NCBI GenBank assembly: GCA_013151865.1
Contig: JAADHN010000118.1
Location: 1 to 64,000 of the forward strand
Reading direction: 5' to 3'
DNA from: Kiritimatiellota bacterium
Lineage (GTDB): Bacteria > Verrucomicrobiota > Lentisphaeria > Oligosphaerales > JAADHN01
Length of the DNA: 64,000 nt
Made by a program: the position numbers and the translations under genes. Positions 1 through 11,378 of the stretch are shown here, one piece after another; the stretch's first letter is position 1; every line of letters begins with the position of its first letter. The notes beneath the pieces are model-generated. The model made no database searches and was not told the origin of the DNA. It worked only from the letters and a program-made list of their open reading frames with translations.

Positions 1-3000
1 AGGAGCAGGACCTTGGCAGCAATCCGCGAGCACCCGACACGGACGACGACGGCGTGAACGATGCCGCCGAAGTCGCCGCCGGCACCGACCCGACCGACGC
101 CCATGCCCCGTACTCGCCGCGAATCCTTGCGCCCGGCGGCGGATCGAGTGATTACCTCGAATTGCCCGCTCAGTACCGTTTCGTTTTCGACGGCGATTGG
201 ACCATTGAGGCGTGGGTCCGCAACGATGGCGATGCGGACGGCGGCGTCATTGTCGAGTGGACTGTCGGAGCCGAGGTCAATTACGAACTGGGTATCGACG
301 CGGACCTGCATCCGTACGTCCGATACGTGCACGTGGCTCCGGGTGCCGGCGTCCCCGTGTACGAGCGCAGAGCGACGGCCGCAGCCGTCACTGTCGCGGA
401 CGGCGGCGGCTGGGTGCATTTGGCCGGCGTTTTCGATCCGGCGGCCAACACTCTGGCAATCGTGGTCAACGGGGTGACCGAGTGGACATTGGACGCGGAT
501 GCCATCCGCCCGGACGCACTGGCGGTCGGCGTCGTTCATACCCGCCTCGGTCGCGGATTCAAAGGCGCCGTGGACGATGTCCGCTTCTGGAGCACGGCAA
601 GGTCCGCCGACACCATTGCCGCGAGCATGGGCGCCGCGTTGACCGGCTCCGAGTCGGGATTGGTCGCCTGGTACATGTTCGACGACGGCGGAGTGAGCGC
701 CCAAGACGACCTGGCCGCTTCGGCCGCCGACTGGCTGACCGGCTGGTACAATGCCGGCCGACTCGTGGGGACCGCCACCATGCAGGTCGACCAGACCGCT
801 CCCGTCGTCCAGGGACCGGACGACTCGGACGCCGACGGTATCGCGGACTGGTGGGAGCGCGTCCACTTCGGCGACTTGACCACAGCCGACAGCACTACGG
901 ACGCCGACGGCGACAACCTGACCGACCTCTACGAATTCTACGCCGGCACCGATCCCAACAACAAGTATACCGTGAACGACGGGGTGCTCGACGGCGACCG
1001 CGACAGCGACGGCGACGGACTCACCAATATCGAGGAACAGGTCGACTGGCACAGCGATCCCGGCGCGGCGGACACTGACGATGACGGTATTCCGGATTCA
1101 TTCGAGTTGAATGGACTCCTGCCGGTGTTCTTCGTGGACGTCGATGCCAGTGCGACTTGGAACGTCGGCGAGCCGGCGTGGGTCGAGCGCACTAATAATA
1201 CCACCTACAACGCCGGCGAGGATACCCCCATCACTGCCGCGGCTGCAGCCCCCGCCGATGGGGCCGTGGGTCTGCCGCTGGCGACCGACAAACGGTACGT
1301 GCGGCCCTCCAGTCCGTTGTACAGTATGAGTCCGGTCGGAGCGTACGGCCAGAAAGAGACCGCCGGTTCCACCGCTCCCGGCGCCCGAAGCCTGAACCTC
1401 GTCGCGTTGCCGGCAACCGGCCTCGGAATTCCGGTGGACGCCTCGGAAGTCGGTCAGACGCTCGCCGAATGGACGGTCGAGGCGTGGTTCTATTCCGGCG
1501 ATGCGGCCGCGCAGACAGGCGCGATTGTCAAACGGCAGGTCGGCGAACACGTGGGCTTCGAACTCGGCGTCGAAACCGGCAAACCCTACATCCGCTACCA
1601 GACCGCCAAGGGAACGGAGTGGAAAGTCCAGGCCCGCTCGACGGTCCCCAACAATGCGTGGACCCACCTGGCCGGTGTCTGGGACCCGGGCGCCCGCACT
1701 CTGTCCCTGATCGTCAATGGCGGCACGGTGTTGACGCACGAATTCGAAGCGAATGCGGTCGATATTGCACCGGCCGACGGGAGCGCCTCGATAAGCCTCG
1801 GCGCAGGGGCGTGGACCGATGCGCTGATCGACGAGGTCCGTGTCTGGGCACTCGCCCGTTCGGCCGGGCAAATCGACCGGCAGCGCCGGGAGTGGGTGTC
1901 TTCCATTGCGCCGGGGTTGATACGCGACTTCCGGTTTGACGACGGCGGGCTGAGCATCGAGGATTTCGCGCACGCCGGCTGGAGAAACGAGCGCTACGTC
2001 ATCCGCGCCGCAGATTACGGTGTTCTCGATGCGGACGCCGACGGGAATGCGGACTGGCTCGACGCGCAGCACGCGCAGCGCTTTTATGGAGCAGACGACG
2101 CTGACCTCGACGATATGCCGGACTGGTTCGAGAGCCTGTATGGGCTCGATGATCCGTCCGGAGACGCGGACCGGGACGGCCTGACCAACTTGTACGAGTA
2201 TCTGTGCGGAACCAATCCGGTCGATACGACCAACGGGAACGCGGACCTGATCGGCGACTCGGACGGCGACGGACTGTCGAATGAACTCGAGCAGAAGTTC
2301 GGGACCGATCCCCGGCTCGCCGACACGGACCACGACGGCTGGACCGATGCGGAGGAAGTGCTCGGAGACAACGATCCGGCCACGATTCTCCCGCGCCGAC
2401 CCAACGAGGATGCGTTTGCCGCCGATCCGCTCAACCCGCTCTCTCCCGCCCATTTGCAGAGCCTTGTCTTCGACGGCTCCGGCTACGTCCGTGTTCCGGA
2501 CCAAGCCAAGTACGCCCTCCCGAGCTGGACCATCGAGGCTTGGGTGCAACCGGGGGTCGATCCCGGCAGCGGGACGCTTCTCCGTCGGGTTGTCGGGACC
2601 GCGGCCGGCACGCCGGTGATCAACTACGAATTGGGTATCGACAACGACAACGGGGTGCTCCGGCCGTACGTGCGCTTCGTCACGATTTCCGGGGATGAGA
2701 TCAAACTCGGCGGCACGTCCGCGTTCTTCCCGAACCTCGACGTGGCGGCCGATGTCTGGACCCACTTGGCGGCCTCGTTCGACCAAGCCTCTTATACCAT
2801 GACCCTCTATATAAACGGGATGCCCGTGGCCGAACACATCTTCGACGACGGGGTCGGCGCACCCTCGCAACCCGAGTGTCCCGCCGTTCTCGATGCGGAC
2901 GCCGGCGTCGAGGCGCAACCGTCCGTGCGCCTCGGCGAGGGCTACAAAGGACGCCTCGACGAGGTGCGTATCTGGGGTGCGGCTCGAGATCCCGGCGATA

Positions 3001-6000
3001 TCTACCGGACATACCGGACAGTCAATGCCGGGGCCCTGGGGCGAGCCAAGCGCTTCGACGTGGACCTTCCGGACGCTGGTGGGCAGGCCCTGAGCGCCCA
3101 GGAGGCAGCCGCGAAAGACCACGTGCCGCACGAGTTGTTGGTGGCCTTCCGCTCCACCGTGCAAGCCGCCGACCGTACCCGGCTGCTGGCAGACCTCGGG
3201 GCTACGGTCGTGCGCCGGCTCCCGCTGCCTGGACTCGTACTGGTCCGGGTCCCCGACAATGCGGACTTGGCCGCCAAGATCGAGGAGTTCCGTGCGCGTC
3301 TCGAGGTGCGATATGCCGAGCCCAATTACATAGTCCAGGCATCTCGCGTCCCGAATGATCCCATGTTCGACCGGCTTTGGGGACTCAACAATACCGGCCA
3401 GACCGGCGGGAGCCCGGACGCGGACATCGACGCACCCGAGGCCTGGGAAAGCAGTATCGGGTCAGATCAGGTGATCGTGGCCGTGATCGACACCGGTGTG
3501 GACTACACCCACCCGGACCTGGCCGCCAACATGTGGACCAACCCGGGCGAGATCCCCGGCAACGGCATTGACGATGACGGCAACGGCTACGTGGACGACG
3601 TCTACGGCTACGACTTCGCCAACGACGACGGGGACCCCATGGACGACCACTTCCACGGGACGCACGTCGCGGGGACCATCGGCGGCGTCGGGAATAATGG
3701 CATTGGCGTGGCCGGTGTTAACTGGCGCGTGAAGATCATGGCCGTGAAGTTTTTGAGCGCCAGCGGCGGCGGGACCACCGCCGGGGCCATTGCAGCCATC
3801 GATTATTCCGTCCGCATGGGCGCGAAAATCAGCAACAACAGTTGGGGCGGGTTCGGCTTCTCCCAGGCCCTTTACGACGCCATCGCCCGGGCCAAGGCCG
3901 CGGGGCAACTGTTCGTGGCTGCTGCCGGGAATTACGGCATGAACAACGACGATCCGTTCTGGGGTTTCTATCCGGCCTCTTTCGACCTCGAGAATATCGT
4001 CGCAGTGGCTGCGTCGGACCAAAACGACCGGCTCGCCTCCTTCAGCCATTACGGCGCCACCAGCGTCGATCTGGCGGCCCCGGGCGTCAATATCTACAGC
4101 ACGCTCCCGAACGGGCAGTACGGCTATCTGGACGGCACCTCGATGGCTTCGCCTCACGTGGCCGGCGCGGCGGCCCTGGTCTGGGGGGAGCGACCGGACG
4201 CCACCTGGGCGGACGTCAAGAGTTACCTCATGGCCTCTGTGGACCCGAAGCCGGGACTCCAGGGCTTGATGGTCACCGGTGGGCGTTTGAACGCAGCCCA
4301 GGCTCTGGCGATCGCCCGCAGTCGCCGGCTGATTGCCTACTTCCGGTGTGACGACGGCGCCTTCACTACCGCCGCCGGAGATACACTGGTCAAGGACCTG
4401 ACCGAAACGGAAGATTGGTTGCTCGACGAGAATGGCCGCCATGCAGGCGTGTTGGTCGCCGGCGTTCAGCTCGACGATGCGGACGTTGCGCCTGTCAACG
4501 GCGATTCCGATTGGGATGGGATGCCCGACTGGTACGAAACCGCTCAGGGCTTCGATCCGGTCACCGCAGACGGTTTGGGAGACGCTGACGGCGACGGCTT
4601 GAACAACTACTATGAATACCTGGCCGGGACCAACCCGTTCGATTCGGTCTCGGACGGGACCACGCCCGATCCGAGCTTGGACTCCGACGGCGACGGGGTC
4701 GACAACCTTCACGAACAGATCGCCCAGACTCATCCCGGAGACGCGAACGCCGACACGGACGACGACGCAAAGACGGACAAGGAAGAGGCCGGAACATCGC
4801 CCCCGACATCGGCAGTCAACGCGTTGTCCCCCTATGTGCGGAGGGTGCTGGAACTGCAGGCCGGGAGTTATCTGGAACTGCCCAACCAGCCGCGTTTCGA
4901 TTTGATCGGAAGTTGGACCGTGTCCCTGTGGATCAATCTGGATCCGACCGACGCGGATGGCGGTATCCTCCTGCGACGTGCCATCGACGACAACGGAGAC
5001 GGCAACTTCGATTCCGTCAACTACGAGATCGGACTCGACGGCGGACTCAAGCCGTACGTGCGTTTCACGTCGGATACGACCACCGGCAACGTCGAGGTGA
5101 AAGTCTTGGCGCGACAGGCGATCGAACCGGGCACGTGGACGCATGTCGCCGGCGTGTACGACGCAGCGGCCGGTACTCTGGCCGTCATCGTGGACAATGG
5201 CTATCCTGCGGTCGCCAGCACCGGTGGCGTGACGCCGGCGGCGGGGATCGTGGGCCGGGTCGATTTGCGCGCTGGCGACGGGATTGTCGGCAAACTGGAT
5301 TCGTTGCGCATCTGGCAGGTGGCGCGGACCGGCTTTGACGACAATCGACTCGGGTTCCTCGGCGTCTCCGCCGGCGCCTCGGCGACGAGCGCATCGTCCA
5401 CCGACGGCACCGTCCCCTCGGTGACCGCCGCCGACATCACGGCCGATGGGATCGATCCGGACCATGTGCAGAAAGTCAAGATGACTCGAGTCGGCGGCGA
5501 ACCCGGTCCCCAGATGCCCGACGGCCTGAATGTCGCGCCGGCGACCGGAGAGACCGCCCGGCAGACCGGGATCCGGGCCGCGGCCGTGCCGGCCGGCTTG
5601 GTGGCCCAGTATCTCTTTGACGACGGCGGTCAGTACGCACAGGACTTCGCCGTACGCCTCGACGACTGGAAGAACGATTGGCAGAATGCCGCCAGACCCG
5701 TCGGCGCCGCGGCAACGTCCGCCGCACCCGATTCGCCGGTCGCCCCGATCTCCACCGACACCGACGGCGACGGCATGCCGGACTGGTGGGAGTACCGCAA
5801 CGGAACTTGGGTCTCCTATCCCGACGGCGATTGGGACGCGGACGGCGACGGTCTCAGCAACCTCTACGAATACTGGGCCGGCACCGACCCGAACAGCGAC
5901 GATACCGACTTTGACGGCATACCCGATGCCTCTGAAGATTTCGACGGTGACGGCTTGACCAACATCGAAGAACAACGGTACCGGACCCGTCCCGACCTCA

Positions 6001-9000
6001 AAGACACCGACGACGACGATTTCGACGACAAGGTCGAGATCGACAACTTCTCGAATCCGACCCATCCCATGAACCAGCCCAACCGCACGCCCGGCAACCT
6101 GGCCACGGCCAAGAGTCTCGACCTGGCCTCCGGCGGGGCCGAGGGTATCGTGCTGCCGCATCCGGAACGTTTCGGGTTCCGGGACGGACCATGGACCGTC
6201 GAGGCATGGGTCAAACCCGGGCAGGACAAAGACGGCAATATCTTCATCTTTACCGGCAGTAACGGGCAGGGCTTCCGGCTCTCGCTGCAAAACGGGGCGC
6301 CGCACGGCGTGATCTTCGGGACCGATCCGGAAACCGGTACGGTAAAAGTCCTCGTCCAAGCGGGCGGCGACGGCAAGACGCCGGCACTTCCGGCCGACCG
6401 TTGGACTCATATGGCGCTGGCCTGGGACCCCGACAACCTCAGCCTCCGTCTCTACCGCGACGGCGTCCTGGTCATGGCCCAGCGGACCTTGGTCCGACCC
6501 AATGTGTCGGGCTACGGCGCCGCGTTTATTGCCCAGGGGTTCGACGATCAGGGCGCGGACAACGGCGGCTTGGCCGACGATGTCCGTGTTTGGGATTTCA
6601 GTCGCAACGAAGCCGAGATCGAATACTGGCACAACCGTCTCATCCCGACGATGGAAGAAGTGGACATGGCCCCGGGCGGCGGGTTCTCTTATTTCTTCTT
6701 CGGGTTCGAATACCAGTTCTTCTATCGTATGGGTTATGAATACCGCGATGCTTTGCGTGCCTACTATCGCTTCGACGACGGCGGCAAGACCATCGAGGAC
6801 TTCGCTCATTTCCTCGACCCCGAATATGTCCTCGAGGGCGGCGCGCGCACCACTGACGATGCGGCACGGATCATCGGCATCGACGATGCCGATACCGACG
6901 GTGTGCCGGACTGGTGGGCGCGTCTCTATAACCTGAACGAGTATGCTCAGGGCGAATACGGTCCGTATTACGTCTGGAACCAGGCCGGCGACAACGTGGA
7001 CGGCATTTACTACTACCATGCCTTCACGGCATTCATGTCTATCGGCGATTCCGCGTCTTTCAGCGTCAACAATGAGCCCTGGGTGACCACCAAGTCCGAC
7101 ATGCTCGGCGAGGACACGAAATACGCGTGGTTCGTTAAGTACCTCAACCTCAATCACGTCCCGCAGGAGGCACTCTTCGAGTTCCATCCCCGCGGGGCGA
7201 CCGTCGGTCGGTTCTATGTAAACGGGACGCTGTTCGCTGTGCCCGCGGGGTTGGATGTGACCGTGGACATTGCGTCGGCCCTGCGTGTCGGCAGGAACCA
7301 GTTGGCGTTCGAAATCGAGCGGAGCGTGAGCTGGGTGTATCGGGAGCAACTGATCAAGCCCAGCGATGGTACGGTGCTCGATTACGACCATGATTCGTAT
7401 TGGGGCAAGATCGACGTCGCCTTGACTGCCGACGGCAAGGTGATCCTGCCGCGAGGCGACGACACCCGCTATGATCCGCGCACTGTCTGGCATGGGATCG
7501 GTATTTCCGAGTGGGCCTTCGACAACGGGCGTGCCGACTTCCGTGATATGATCGGACGCGGGCTCGACTTCGGGCCGCAGCCCAACCCGGACTACGGCAT
7601 AGCCCTCGATCCCGACCAGGACGGACTCGAAAATGTGGCCGAATACATGGTCCTCACCAATCCGCAGGATTCCGATACCGACAACGACGGTATCCCGGAC
7701 GGCCAGGAGGACTACGACGGCGACAGTTTGAGCAATGCCCAGGAACAAGCCATCGGCAGCGACCCGACCGATGTGGACACCGACGACGATGGGCTCACGG
7801 ACGGGCAGGAAATCACCCGAAACACGAACCCGATCGACGGCAATATCCCGGGCGGCCTCCTGGCAATTCGGTTCAACGGCGGTGCGAACGACTATGTCGA
7901 GCTGCCTCTACAGCGTCGGTTTGCTTTGCCGCAATGGACCATCGAGGCATGGATCCGGCCGGACGCCAAGGATGCACAGGGCACGTACCCGGCCGGCGAC
8001 ATTATCCGTCGCTTTGTGGGCGAGGTGGAGGTGGACGGCAAGTCGTTCGCGTTGGTGAATTATGGGATGCGGCTCACCAAAGACGGCTATATCGAGGCAT
8101 TCTATACCGACGCCGCCGGGATCGAGGGCGCCGGTACCGACGCCGCCAAGTTCGATGACTCCGGGCAGCGCAAAGGCACGGTCAAATCGGTCCGGTCCAT
8201 TGTGGCGGACGGCAAGACTTGGACTCACGTGGCGGCGTCTTATGATTTGGCGACGCACACGCTTACCCTGTATGTCGACGGTGCCCGTGTGTACTACAAG
8301 ACCGCTTCGCAAACACCGGTCACCTACGGACCGGGCCTGGTTTGGACCCGAGTCGGCGGCAACCGGTTCAAGGGGCTCATCGACGAAGTGCGAATTTGGA
8401 GCACGGCCCAGGCCGAAACCGACATCCAGGCCCGGATGCTGACCGTTCTCGCCGGGACCGAGCAAGACCTTGTGGCCTATTACCGCTTCGACGATGCGGT
8501 CACCAAGGTCGACGCCAACGGCTTGGTGGCGGTCGAAGTGAAGGGCGAAACCGCTCAGGACAGCCTCGCAACATCCGCCAGAGATTGGTTGAACGATTGG
8601 TTCAATGCGGCGCGGCTGGTCAATGGGGTCGCCTTCTTCGCCTTGGATCATGCCGGGGCGCCCACCGGGGAATTGGTCGACACCGACGGCGACCGTCTGC
8701 CGGATTGGTGGGAACTCAAGAACGGGACGGACCCGGCCGTGGACGACGCGGCGGGGGACCCGGATACGGACGGCTTGACCAACCTGTACGAGTACCTGGC
8801 GGGAACGGACCCGCAATACCTCGATACCGACCAAGACGGGAAGCTGGACCGCGACGAAGATCCCGACGCCGACGGCCTCATCAACATCGAAGAGCAAACG
8901 TTCGGCACGGACCCGACTTCGGCGGACACCGACGACGATGGGATCAGTGACCCGACCGAACTGTTCACCGACTGGACCGACCCCACGGTCTCTCTCGACC

Positions 9001-11378
9001 CGATCGTGCCGCGGGTGCTTCGACTCACCGGCGCGGATTCCGTGACCGTGACCGACAGTCCCGATACGTCCCAACCCATCTTCACCTTGGCGCTGTGGGT
9101 GAAGCCTGCGGACACCGCAACGCAGAGCCAGGGCATTGTCCGCCGCATGGACGAACGCGGGGAGGACGCCAACTATCGCCTCGTTCTGAAAGCCGGCAAC
9201 TTTGTGGAATTCAGCTACGACCTCGACCTTTCCGGGCGCACGGTCCTCATCGACTCGGGTCGGGCGTTGCCCGCCAATGAGTGGAGCCTCATCATCGCCC
9301 GACTGGATGGAACGGCCGGGCAGGCCGTGATGGACCTGGTGCTCTACATCAAAGAAGGGCGCGAGTACAAGCGTTATGCCACGACCCAGGGCGGTGCGGC
9401 CGTCACCACGCCGGCAACTGACGGCAAAGGGAAGCTGCAGATCGGATTTACCGAGGACTCCGGCGCGACCCTCAAACAGGTCAGTGTGCCCGTCGGGTTC
9501 GTCGGGGACATTGATGAGGTCGCCCTGTGGGGCCGCCTGCTCACCCTGGCCGAACAGGAAGCCTTGGTTACGGACGCGGCCGTGCCCGACGATGCGACTC
9601 TGGCGGCCTACTACAAGTTCGACGATGGCGGCGATACCGCCGAAGACCTTACCGTTGCCGCTGATTGGCAATTCGATTGGCGTCACGCCGGCAGATTCTC
9701 GCCGAACAGCACCATTGTGGTCGAGGGGGTCATCACCGGAATCGACGAGCCGGACGTGCTTCCCGATTGGTGGGAGATTCGCTTCCTCGGCTCGCTCAAC
9801 GCTTCAACCGGCGCCGACGGCGACGACTTCGACGGCGACGGACTGAACGATCTCTATGAGTACCTCGCGGGCACGGACCCGACCCGGGCCGACACCAACG
9901 GCGACGGTGTCACGGACCTCAACGAAGACGCCGACGGCGACGGCATCACCAACGGCGACGAACAGAATGTCTACAACACCCATCCGAACAATGTGGACAC
10001 CGATGACGACGGCCTGCGGGATAATGAAGAAGCCGACCGTCGCAACAACCCGGTCAATTCCCTCGATCCCGAGCGGCATCTGGCGGGCGTGCCGACCGTC
10101 CGGGACGACACCGGCGTGGTCCATCAAGGACGCTTTGTGGTGGCGGACCAGGCGCGGCATAAACTCCCGCAATGGACCATCGAGGCCCGTGTTTACATCC
10201 CCGAACCGGTCGCAGACGTCAACGGGATCATCCTCCGGCGCGTCGTGCAGAATGCCAATCCCGACGTGGTCAACTTCGAACTGGGACTGGCGGCAGGAAA
10301 GCCGTACGTTCGATTCGTGGACACCGAGGGGACGGAGCATCGGGTCGACGCCGCCAATGCCCTGGCGCCGAAAACGTGGACGGCCGTGACGGGCTCTTTC
10401 GCCCCGGATGCGCACACCATGACCTTGTACGTGGACGGCGCACCGGTGGCCACGGACGATACGATCGTGGGCAAACAATGCCAGACTCAGGGGACGGCGA
10501 CGGACCAAGAGATCAGTTTCGGCGCCGGGTACGCCGACGGCGCAGGCGGATTCGAAGACGCCCTGCCCGAGAAAACGAAGATTGACGAGGTGCGCATTTG
10601 GAATACGGTCCGTACGGCGTCCGAGGTCGCCGCCGATGCTCTGGCGGACACGTACTTCATCGGGGACGAGACCGGTCTTGTCGGCTACTGGCGTTTTGAC
10701 GACGGTCTGGGCGTCGAGAGTCATTCGATCGAGGACTTCACGGCTTCCACAATCAACTTCGGCAACCTGCCGGATTGGTTCACCAACTGGGCGCACGCCG
10801 CCTATCCGGAAGGGGCCGCAATCGTTGTCGACGAGATCGAACCCGATGACGACGATGCCGACGGTCTGCCCAACTGGTGGGAAACCGCCGCGGGGCTCGA
10901 CCCGGTCGACAACACAGGGAACGACGGACCGGAAGGCGACCCGGACGAAGACGGCTTGACCAATCTCCAGGAATACCTTGGATTGGACGGCATCGGTCAG
11001 ACCGTGGGAGGGACCGGCGACCCGGCATTGGGTCTCGGCGACGGCACAAACCCGAACATGCATGACACGGACGGCGACTCGCTCCCCGACGGTACCGAAG
11101 TGACGGTCTATCACACCAAGCCCTACGTCCAGGATACCGACGACGACAGTTATTCAGATTTCCAAGAACTCGAGAACGGTTGGGACCCCCTCAATCCGCT
11201 CGACCCGTTCAAACTCCGCAGCGTTCGTTTCGGCGGGGCCCCCGGTATTTGCTCCGGGTCAAGGAAAGCGCGCGACATCGTCTCGAACAGTTTACCGTTG
11301 AACTCTGGTTCCGTCGAAGCACCGTGGACAAGGCCGGCGTGCTGCTCTCCAAGCGGACCGGCGCCGCGGACGCCGTGA
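1..11378 (+). CDS. Giant secreted LamG / TSP3 / subtilisin (S8) surface protein, first part (5' end outside window)
   Basis: The reading frame is already open at base 3 (EQDLGSNPRAPDTDDDG), so the true start lies upstream. The protein repeats one module: a LamG-like (concanavalin-fold) jellyroll of about 200 residues, an 'FDDGG..AQD' tail, and a string of calcium-binding thrombospondin type 3 loops (DxDxDG...GTDP). Jellyrolls begin near nt 105, 1390, 2455, 4840, 6110, 7860, 9010, 10080 and 11205. Between the third and fourth lies a peptidase S8 domain (about nt 3120-4340) preceded by an I9-like propeptide. Its triad is intact, counting residues from base 54: Asp1146 (DTGVDYTH), His1201 (HGTHVAG), Ser1363 (GTSMASPHVAG). 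A non-LamG beta-rich insert lies at about nt 6950-7600. Likely a surface-exposed glycan-binding or adhesive protein with an internal protease that may process it; the role is inferred. The frame fails at about 11235-11245 and resumes in the next entry. Confidence 0.9.
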   Translation, partial: EQDLGSNPRAPDTDDDGVNDAAEVAAGTDPTDAHAPYSPRILAPGGGSSDYLELPAQYRFVFDGDWTIEAWVRNDGDADGGVIVEWTVGAEVNYELGIDADLHPYVRYVHVAPGAGVPVYERRATAAAVTVADGGGWVHLAGVFDPAANTLAIVVNGVTEWTLDADAIRPDALAVGVVHTRLGRGFKGAVDDVRFWSTARSADTIAASMGAALTGSESGLVAWYMFDDGGVSAQDDLAASAADWLTGWYNAGRLVGTATMQVDQTAPVVQGPDDSDADGIADWWERVHFGDLTTADSTTDADGDNLTDLYEFYAGTDPNNKYTVNDGVLDGDRDSDGDGLTNIEEQVDWHSDPGAADTDDDGIPDSFELNGLLPVFFVDVDASATWNVGEPAWVERTNNTTYNAGEDTPITAAAAAPADGAVGLPLATDKRYVRPSSPLYSMSPVGAYGQKETAGSTAPGARSLNLVALPATGLGIPVDASEVGQTLAEWTVEAWFYSGDAAAQTGAIVKRQVGEHVGFELGVETGKPYIRYQTAKGTEWKVQARSTVPNNAWTHLAGVWDPGARTLSLIVNGGTVLTHEFEANAVDIAPADGSASISLGAGAWTDALIDEVRVWALARSAGQIDRQRREWVSSIAPGLIRDFRFDDGGLSIEDFAHAGWRNERYVIRAADYGVLDADADGNADWLDAQHAQRFYGADDADLDDMPDWFESLYGLDDPSGDADRDGLTNLYEYLCGTNPVDTTNGNADLIGDSDGDGLSNELEQKFGTDPRLADTDHDGWTDAEEVLGDNDPATILPRRPNEDAFAADPLNPLSPAHLQSLVFDGSGYVRVPDQAKYALPSWTIEAWVQPGVDPGSGTLLRRVVGTAAGTPVINYELGIDNDNGVLRPYVRFVTISGDEIKLGGTSAFFPNLDVAADVWTHLAASFDQASYTMTLYINGMPVAEHIFDDGVGAPSQPECPAVLDADAGVEAQPSVRLGEGYKGRLDEVRIWGAARDPGDIYRTYRTVNAGALGRAKRFDVDLPDAGGQALSAQEAAAKDHVPHELLVAFRSTVQAADRTRLLADLGATVVRRLPLPGLVLVRVPDNADLAAKIEEFRARLEVRYAEPNYIVQASRVPNDPMFDRLWGLNNTGQTGGSPDADIDAPEAWESSIGSDQVIVAVIDTGVDYTHPDLAANMWTNPGEIPGNGIDDDGNGYVDDVYGYDFANDDGDPMDDHFHGTHVAGTIGGVGNNGIGVAGVNWRVKIMAVKFLSASGGGTTAGAIAAIDYSVRMGAKISNNSWGGFGFSQALYDAIARAKAAGQLFVAAAGNYGMNNDDPFWGFYPASFDLENIVAVAASDQNDRLASFSHYGATSVDLAAPGVNIYSTLPNGQYGYLDGTSMASPHVAGAAALVWGERPDATWADVKSYLMASVDPKPGLQGLMVTGGRLNAAQALAIARSRRLIAYFRCDDGAFTTAAGDTLVKDLTETEDWLLDENGRHAGVLVAGVQLDDADVAPVNGDSDWDGMPDWYETAQGFDPVTADGLGDADGDGLNNYYEYLAGTNPFDSVSDGTTPDPSLDSDGDGVDNLHEQIAQTHPGDANADTDDDAKTDKEEAGTSPPTSAVNALSPYVRRVLELQAGSYLELPNQPRFDLIGSWTVSLWINLDPTDADGGILLRRAIDDNGDGNFDSVNYEIGLDGGLKPYVRFTSDTTTGNVEVKVLARQAIEPGTWTHVAGVYDAAAGTLAVIVDNGYPAVASTGGVTPAAGIVGRVDLRAGDGIVGKLDSLRIWQVARTGFDDNRLGFLGVSAGASATSASSTDGTVPSVTAADITADGIDPDHVQKVKMTRVGGEPGPQMPDGLNVAPATGETARQTGIRAAAVPAGLVAQYLFDDGGQYAQDFAVRLDDWKNDWQNAARPVGAAATSAAPDSPVAPISTDTDGDGMPDWWEYRNGTWVSYPDGDWDADGDGLSNLYEYWAGTDPNSDDTDFDGIPDASEDFDGDGLTNIEEQRYRTRPDLKDTDDDDFDDKVEIDNFSNPTHPMNQPNRTPGNLATAKSLDLASGGAEGIVLPHPERFGFRDGPWTVEAWVKPGQDKDGNIFIFTGSNGQGFRLSLQNGAPHGVIFGTDPETGTVKVLVQAGGDGKTPALPADRWTHMALAWDPDNLSLRLYRDGVLVMAQRTLVRPNVSGYGAAFIAQGFDDQGADNGGLADDVRVWDFSRNEAEIEYWHNRLIPTMEEVDMAPGGGFSYFFFGFEYQFFYRMGYEYRDALRAYYRFDDGGKTIEDFAHFLDPEYVLEGGARTTDDAARIIGIDDADTDGVPDWWARLYNLNEYAQGEYGPYYVWNQAGDNVDGIYYYHAFTAFMSIGDSASFSVNNEPWVTTKSDMLGEDTKYAWFVKYLNLNHVPQEALFEFHPRGATVGRFYVNGTLFAVPAGLDVTVDIASALRVGRNQLAFEIERSVSWVYREQLIKPSDGTVLDYDHDSYWGKIDVALTADGKVILPRGDDTRYDPRTVWHGIGISEWAFDNGRADFRDMIGRGLDFGPQPNPDYGIALDPDQDGLENVAEYMVLTNPQDSDTDNDGIPDGQEDYDGDSLSNAQEQAIGSDPTDVDTDDDGLTDGQEITRNTNPIDGNIPGGLLAIRFNGGANDYVELPLQRRFALPQWTIEAWIRPDAKDAQGTYPAGDIIRRFVGEVEVDGKSFALVNYGMRLTKDGYIEAFYTDAAGIEGAGTDAAKFDDSGQRKGTVKSVRSIVADGKTWTHVAASYDLATHTLTLYVDGARVYYKTASQTPVTYGPGLVWTRVGGNRFKGLIDEVRIWSTAQAETDIQARMLTVLAGTEQDLVAYYRFDDAVTKVDANGLVAVEVKGETAQDSLATSARDWLNDWFNAARLVNGVAFFALDHAGAPTGELVDTDGDRLPDWWELKNGTDPAVDDAAGDPDTDGLTNLYEYLAGTDPQYLDTDQDGKLDRDEDPDADGLINIEEQTFGTDPTSADTDDDGISDPTELFTDWTDPTVSLDPIVPRVLRLTGADSVTVTDSPDTSQPIFTLALWVKPADTATQSQGIVRRMDERGEDANYRLVLKAGNFVEFSYDLDLSGRTVLIDSGRALPANEWSLIIARLDGTAGQAVMDLVLYIKEGREYKRYATTQGGAAVTTPATDGKGKLQIGFTEDSGATLKQVSVPVGFVGDIDEVALWGRLLTLAEQEALVTDAAVPDDATLAAYYKFDDGGDTAEDLTVAADWQFDWRHAGRFSPNSTIVVEGVITGIDEPDVLPDWWEIRFLGSLNASTGADGDDFDGDGLNDLYEYLAGTDPTRADTNGDGVTDLNEDADGDGITNGDEQNVYNTHPNNVDTDDDGLRDNEEADRRNNPVNSLDPERHLAGVPTVRDDTGVVHQGRFVVADQARHKLPQWTIEARVYIPEPVADVNGIILRRVVQNANPDVVNFELGLAAGKPYVRFVDTEGTEHRVDAANALAPKTWTAVTGSFAPDAHTMTLYVDGAPVATDDTIVGKQCQTQGTATDQEISFGAGYADGAGGFEDALPEKTKIDEVRIWNTVRTASEVAADALADTYFIGDETGLVGYWRFDDGLGVESHSIEDFTASTINFGNLPDWFTNWAHAAYPEGAAIVVDEIEPDDDDADGLPNWWETAAGLDPVDNTGNDGPEGDPDEDGLTNLQEYLGLDGIGQTVGGTGDPALGLGDGTNPNMHDTDGDSLPDGTEVTVYHTKPYVQDTDDDSYSDFQELENGWDPLNPLDPFKLRSVRFGGAPGICSGSRKARDIVSNSLPLNSGSVEAPWTRPACCSPSGPAPRTP

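Noticed and set aside
3462-7748. Minus-strand open frame of 1428 codons inside the giant gene
   Set aside because: It is the antisense shadow of the DxDxDG-rich code; composition is Val/Gly/Arg-biased and no domain is recognisable.
11230-11250. Programmed -1 ribosomal frameshift
   Set aside because: The codons there (GGG GCC CCC) do not form a X_XXY_YYZ slippery heptamer in the zero frame; an indel is simpler.
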